64,000 nt of DNA, taken from assembly GCA_949358305.1 (NCBI GenBank), contig OX442324.1:2779501-2843500 (forward strand), given 5' to 3'. Positions 63,918 through 64,000 of the stretch are shown one piece after another. Below the pieces are notes generated by a model, which worked only from the letters and a program-made list of their open reading frames with translations, was not told the origin of the DNA and did not search any database. Both the position numbers and the translations under genes were made by a program. The DNA comes from Strigamia acuminata. Taxonomy: Eukaryota; Arthropoda; Chilopoda; Geophilomorpha; Linotaeniidae. Position 1 is the stretch's first letter, and each line of letters begins with the position of its first letter.

Positions 63918-64000
63918 CTGCAATATAAAAACAACCAAGTACCCACTTTTCGCCCATCAAATTTTATATCCCTAAAACTCCATGCAAATTTCATTTTTTA

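Overview
This is an AT-rich, intron-rich animal genome window. I infer an invertebrate, probably an arthropod. The clues are a WW-PDZ-FERM (Preso type) gene and a coronin-7 gene with animal exon structure, TATA plus TCA-type initiator promoters at the expected 31-nt spacing, short (CCTAA)n/(TTAGG)n tracts at 30.2 and 30.5 kb, and a very high load of small inverted-repeat transposons. The species cannot be named from the sequence.

Layout. 1-5.9 kb: an old TA-flanked inverted-repeat element split by a very young Ty3/gypsy LTR retrotransposon (269-5753, two 202-bp LTRs that I read as identical, gag and pol on the minus strand). 6.2-8.7 kb: a tandem pair of leucine-rich-repeat genes on the minus strand, one broken and one intact and intronless with its own TATA/Inr promoter. 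9.0-10.6 kb: remains of galaxin-like Cys-Cys repeat genes and a last exon of another LRR gene. 10.67-13.24 kb: a small element with an 8-bp target duplication inside a TAA microsatellite, then a 1.8-kb fold-back element whose arms carry 26-bp tandem repeats. 13.98-18.3 kb: a complete coronin-7 gene on the minus strand, with 18 exons and introns of 54-106 nt. 20.4 kb to beyond the right edge: a FRMPD4/Preso ortholog on the minus strand. I could trace 13 exons that keep one open frame of 1351 codons plus stop: the second half of a WW domain (partly on a 23-nt micro-exon), a PDZ domain, a complete FERM domain and a long proline-rich tail. The first exons lie beyond 64 kb.

The FRMPD4 introns fill most of the window. 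They hold a nested antisense gene for a secreted Thr-rich mucin-like protein (41678-43150), a candidate 59-residue single-pass membrane protein (49360-49539), a Tigger/pogo-like element nested in another of the same family, at least eight other inverted-repeat element families, a 58-copy 20-bp satellite with a 320-bp higher-order period, several minisatellites and a 5S-rRNA-derived sequence.

Functionally the two large genes concern the actin and membrane cortex (coronin-7: actin and Golgi trafficking; FRMPD4: synaptic or cortical scaffold), but nothing here shows that they work together. All exon borders were inferred by hand from GT/AG sites, reading phase and family resemblance. I made no alignment or database search.
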